From: Ruminiclostridium sp.
Lineage (GTDB): Bacteria > Bacillota_A > Clostridia > Oscillospirales > Ruminococcaceae
Assembly (NCBI GenBank): GCA_017550775.1
Contig: JAFZOA010000272.1
Coordinates: 1-5,302 of the forward strand
Length of the DNA: 5,302 nt
Direction of reading: 5' to 3'
Shown: piece by piece, positions 4,097 to 5,302 of the stretch
Numbering within the stretch: the first letter of the stretch is position 1
How the letters are laid out: every line of letters starts with the position of its first letter
Notes under the pieces: generated by a model
What the model saw: the letters and a program-made list of their open reading frames with translations, nothing else
Database searches by the model: none
What the model was told of the DNA's origin: nothing
Made by a program: the position numbers and the translations under genes

Positions 4097-4813
4097 ATGC
4101 CAAGGCCGGTAAAATCGCGCAGAATATGCGGAATGCCCGAATACTGCTGCTTCGCGCCGCAGGAAAACTGCTCGGAAACAGTTGTGCTTACCATCGATGA
4201 ATACGAGACGATCAGGCTCATAGACTATATGGGACAGTCGCAGGAACAGTGCGCCGCACAAATGGAAGTCGCGCGCACGACCGTCACGGCGATATATGAC
4301 AGCGCGCGCCGAAAAATAGCGGACTGCATTGTGAACGGCAAGCGGCTCGAAATAGCGGGTGGAAATTTCCGTATCGCCGAGAACACGGCATCGGGGAACG
4401 TCCCAAAGAAAGGAAACAATACTATGAGAATTGCGGTAACTTACGAGAACGGAAATATATTTCAGCACTTCGGCAGAACGGAGCAGTTCAAGCTGTACGA
4501 CATCGAGAACGGCGCAGTGAAAAGCTCCGAAGTGGTAGGAACAAACGGCGCGGGTCACGGAGCTCTCGCGGGATTTTTAAGATCTGCGGGAGCAGATATG
4601 CTTATCTGCGGTGGTATCGGCGGCGGTGCGCAGATGGCAATGCAGGAATCCGGTATCGCGCTTTACGCTGGTAACAGCGGCTCTGCCGATGACGCGGTGA
4701 ACGCTTATCTCGCGGGAACGCTCGCGCAGAATACTGAGGCAAACTGCGACCACCACGGACATGAGCACGGCGAAGGTCACGCCTGCGGAGAGCACGGCTG
4801 CGGGCATCACTGA
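4097..4813 (+). CDS. DUF134 helix-turn-helix / NifX-like metal-cluster-binding fusion protein with His/Cys tail (238 aa)
   Basis: The ATG at 4097 follows AAAGGATGATC (ribosome binding site AGGA, 4086-4089); TGA is at 4811-4813. Residues 1 to about 92 are a DUF134 domain: MPRPVKSRRI start, V-x-L-T-I-D-E-Y-E-T-I-R-L-I-D, then Q-E-Q-C-A-A-x-M-x-V-A-R-T-T-V as the helix-turn-helix and ARRKIAD, with Cys 11, 17, 18 and 25 near the N-terminus. Residues 110 to about 210 are a NifX/NafY-type (dinitrogenase iron-molybdenum cofactor biosynthesis) domain: MRIAVTYENGNIFQHFG, then ADMLICGGIGGGA. The last 22 residues hold 8 His and 3 Cys, a likely metal-binding tail. No nitrogenase gene is visible; in anaerobes such domains also occur outside nitrogen fixation. 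A role as metal-responsive autoregulator or cluster carrier is inference. The transporter gene begins one base after the stop, implying translational coupling. The linker region has its own ribosome binding site and ATG. Confidence 0.9.
   Translation: MPRPVKSRRICGMPEYCCFAPQENCSETVVLTIDEYETIRLIDYMGQSQEQCAAQMEVARTTVTAIYDSARRKIADCIVNGKRLEIAGGNFRIAENTASGNVPKKGNNTMRIAVTYENGNIFQHFGRTEQFKLYDIENGAVKSSEVVGTNGAGHGALAGFLRSAGADMLICGGIGGGAQMAMQESGIALYAGNSGSADDAVNAYLAGTLAQNTEANCDHHGHEHGEGHACGEHGCGHH
4409..4426 (+). promoter_or_regulatory. Internal ribosome binding site and in-frame start before the NifX-like domain
   Basis: AAAGGA (4409-4414) lies 9 nt before ATG 4424-4426, which is Met110, the first residue of the NifX-like domain. 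The spacing and strength equal those of true starts in this window. Initiation here would make a separate 129-residue NifX-like protein with the His/Cys tail, alongside the 238-residue fusion. It may be a relic of two formerly separate genes. Confidence 0.55.
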
Positions 4814-4814
4814 A

Positions 4815-5302
4815 ATGGGTGAAAAAGTGCGGAGAAGCCTCGACCTGTTCCTGACGTTCATGAAGATCGGCGCGTTCACCTTCGGCGGCGGATATGCAAT
4901 GATACCGCTGATTCAGAAAGAGGTCTGCGATAACAAGAAATGGCTTAAAGAACAGGATATCGCGGAAATTGTCGCTATCTCGGAATCGACTCCGGGACCG
5001 ATAGCTATAAATGCCGCAACATTCGCTGGTCAGCGGGTATCCGGGTTTGCCGGTGCCTGCGCAGCGACGCTCGGAGTAGTGCTCCCGTCGTTCCTTATAA
5101 TATCTTTGATCTCACTGATACTGACCGAGTTTCAGAGTGTCAAAGCCGTGCAGTACGCATTCATGGGGATACGGGCGGCTGTGCTTGCGCTGATTCTCAA
5201 AGCGCTGTGGATGATGTTCAGGGCGACAAAGAAGAAAGCCGTTTCGTATGTTCTGATGGGCGCATCATTTATCCTCACGGCATTTATAAAGATCGACGCA
5301 GT
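4815..5302 (+). CDS. Chromate transporter (CHR family), half-size subunit, 3' partial
   Basis: From ATG 4815 the frame is open to the window end (162 codons). It begins one base after the TGA of the upstream gene; with no clear ribosome binding site of its own, coupled translation is likely. GTG 4827, preceded by GGGTG at 4817-4821, is an alternative start. CHR-family hallmarks are visible: FLTFMKIGAFTFGGGYAMIP (residues 12-31), S-T-P-G-P-I-A-I-N-A-A-T-F-A-G (58-72), and G-x-x-G-A-x-x-A-T-L-G-V-V-L-P-S-F (77-93). Hydrophobic membrane segments follow at about 79-104 and 112-136, with another at about 143-158. Single-domain members are about 180-200 residues and usually come in pairs that form an antiporter, so a second half is expected just beyond the window. 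Known members export chromate; other oxyanions are possible, and sequence alone does not fix the substrate. Coexpression with a NifX-like protein suggests metal or oxyanion (molybdate-like) handling, which is inference. Confidence 0.9.
   Translation, partial: MGEKVRRSLDLFLTFMKIGAFTFGGGYAMIPLIQKEVCDNKKWLKEQDIAEIVAISESTPGPIAINAATFAGQRVSGFAGACAATLGVVLPSFLIISLISLILTEFQSVKAVQYAFMGIRAAVLALILKALWMMFRATKKKAVSYVLMGASFILTAFIKIDA

Noticed and set aside
3950..4558. 202-codon open frame on the - strand
   Set aside because: It runs antisense through the promoter, operator and most of the DUF134-NifX gene, with no recognisable product and a better-supported gene on the + strand.
4097..4813. Nitrogen-fixation gene (nifX)
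   Set aside because: The NifX-like domain is fused to DUF134 and sits next to a chromate-family transporter, with no nif genes visible; such domains are widespread in non-fixing anaerobes.

Overview
The window looks like chromosomal DNA from a Gram-positive anaerobe of the Clostridia, most likely a Ruminococcus-like Oscillospiraceae. The basis is inference: strong Shine-Dalgarno sites, TTGACA/TATAAT-type promoters, a lipoprotein with a Thr/Ala/Glu-rich linker, a DUF6809-type small protein and a DUF134/NifX-like protein are all typical of that group. All convincing genes are on the + strand. I see no tRNA, rRNA, CRISPR array, transposase or phage gene.

Layout. (1) 1-1466: an operon of a nearly complete secreted lipoprotein with three tandem copies of a ~105-residue domain, followed 21 bp later by an unrecognised 89-residue charged protein. 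It closes with an intrinsic terminator at 1506-1542. (2) 1569-3433: a strong promoter, a ~305-nt structured leader and an ABC-F ATPase of the Lsa type (507 residues), a ribosome-protection protein family linked to lincosamide/streptogramin A/pleuromutilin resistance. The leader has a three-codon upstream ORF (Met-Arg-Ile-stop) with its own ribosome binding site. That site is complementary to a segment just before a U-rich tract, and there are further competing inverted repeats. This is what an antibiotic-sensing ribosome-mediated attenuator would look like, and it is the most interesting part of the window. (3) 3434-3639: an intergenic region of perfect hairpins and inverted repeats, with no gene. 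(4) 3640-3906: a stand-alone DUF6809-like small protein with its own terminator. (5) 4028-5302: a strong promoter with a 6-2-6 palindromic operator over the predicted transcription start, driving a DUF134-NifX-like fusion protein with a His/Cys-rich tail. Almost overlapping it is a half-size chromate (CHR-family) transporter that runs off the window end.

How they may work together. The ABC-F unit looks self-contained: drug-stalled ribosomes on the leader would release expression of a protein that clears the drug. The DUF134-NifX/chromate-transporter pair looks like a metal- or oxyanion-responsive operon, with the DUF134 helix-turn-helix as possible autoregulator and the NifX-like domain plus His/Cys tail as possible metal or cluster binder. 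Both models are inferences from sequence layout.
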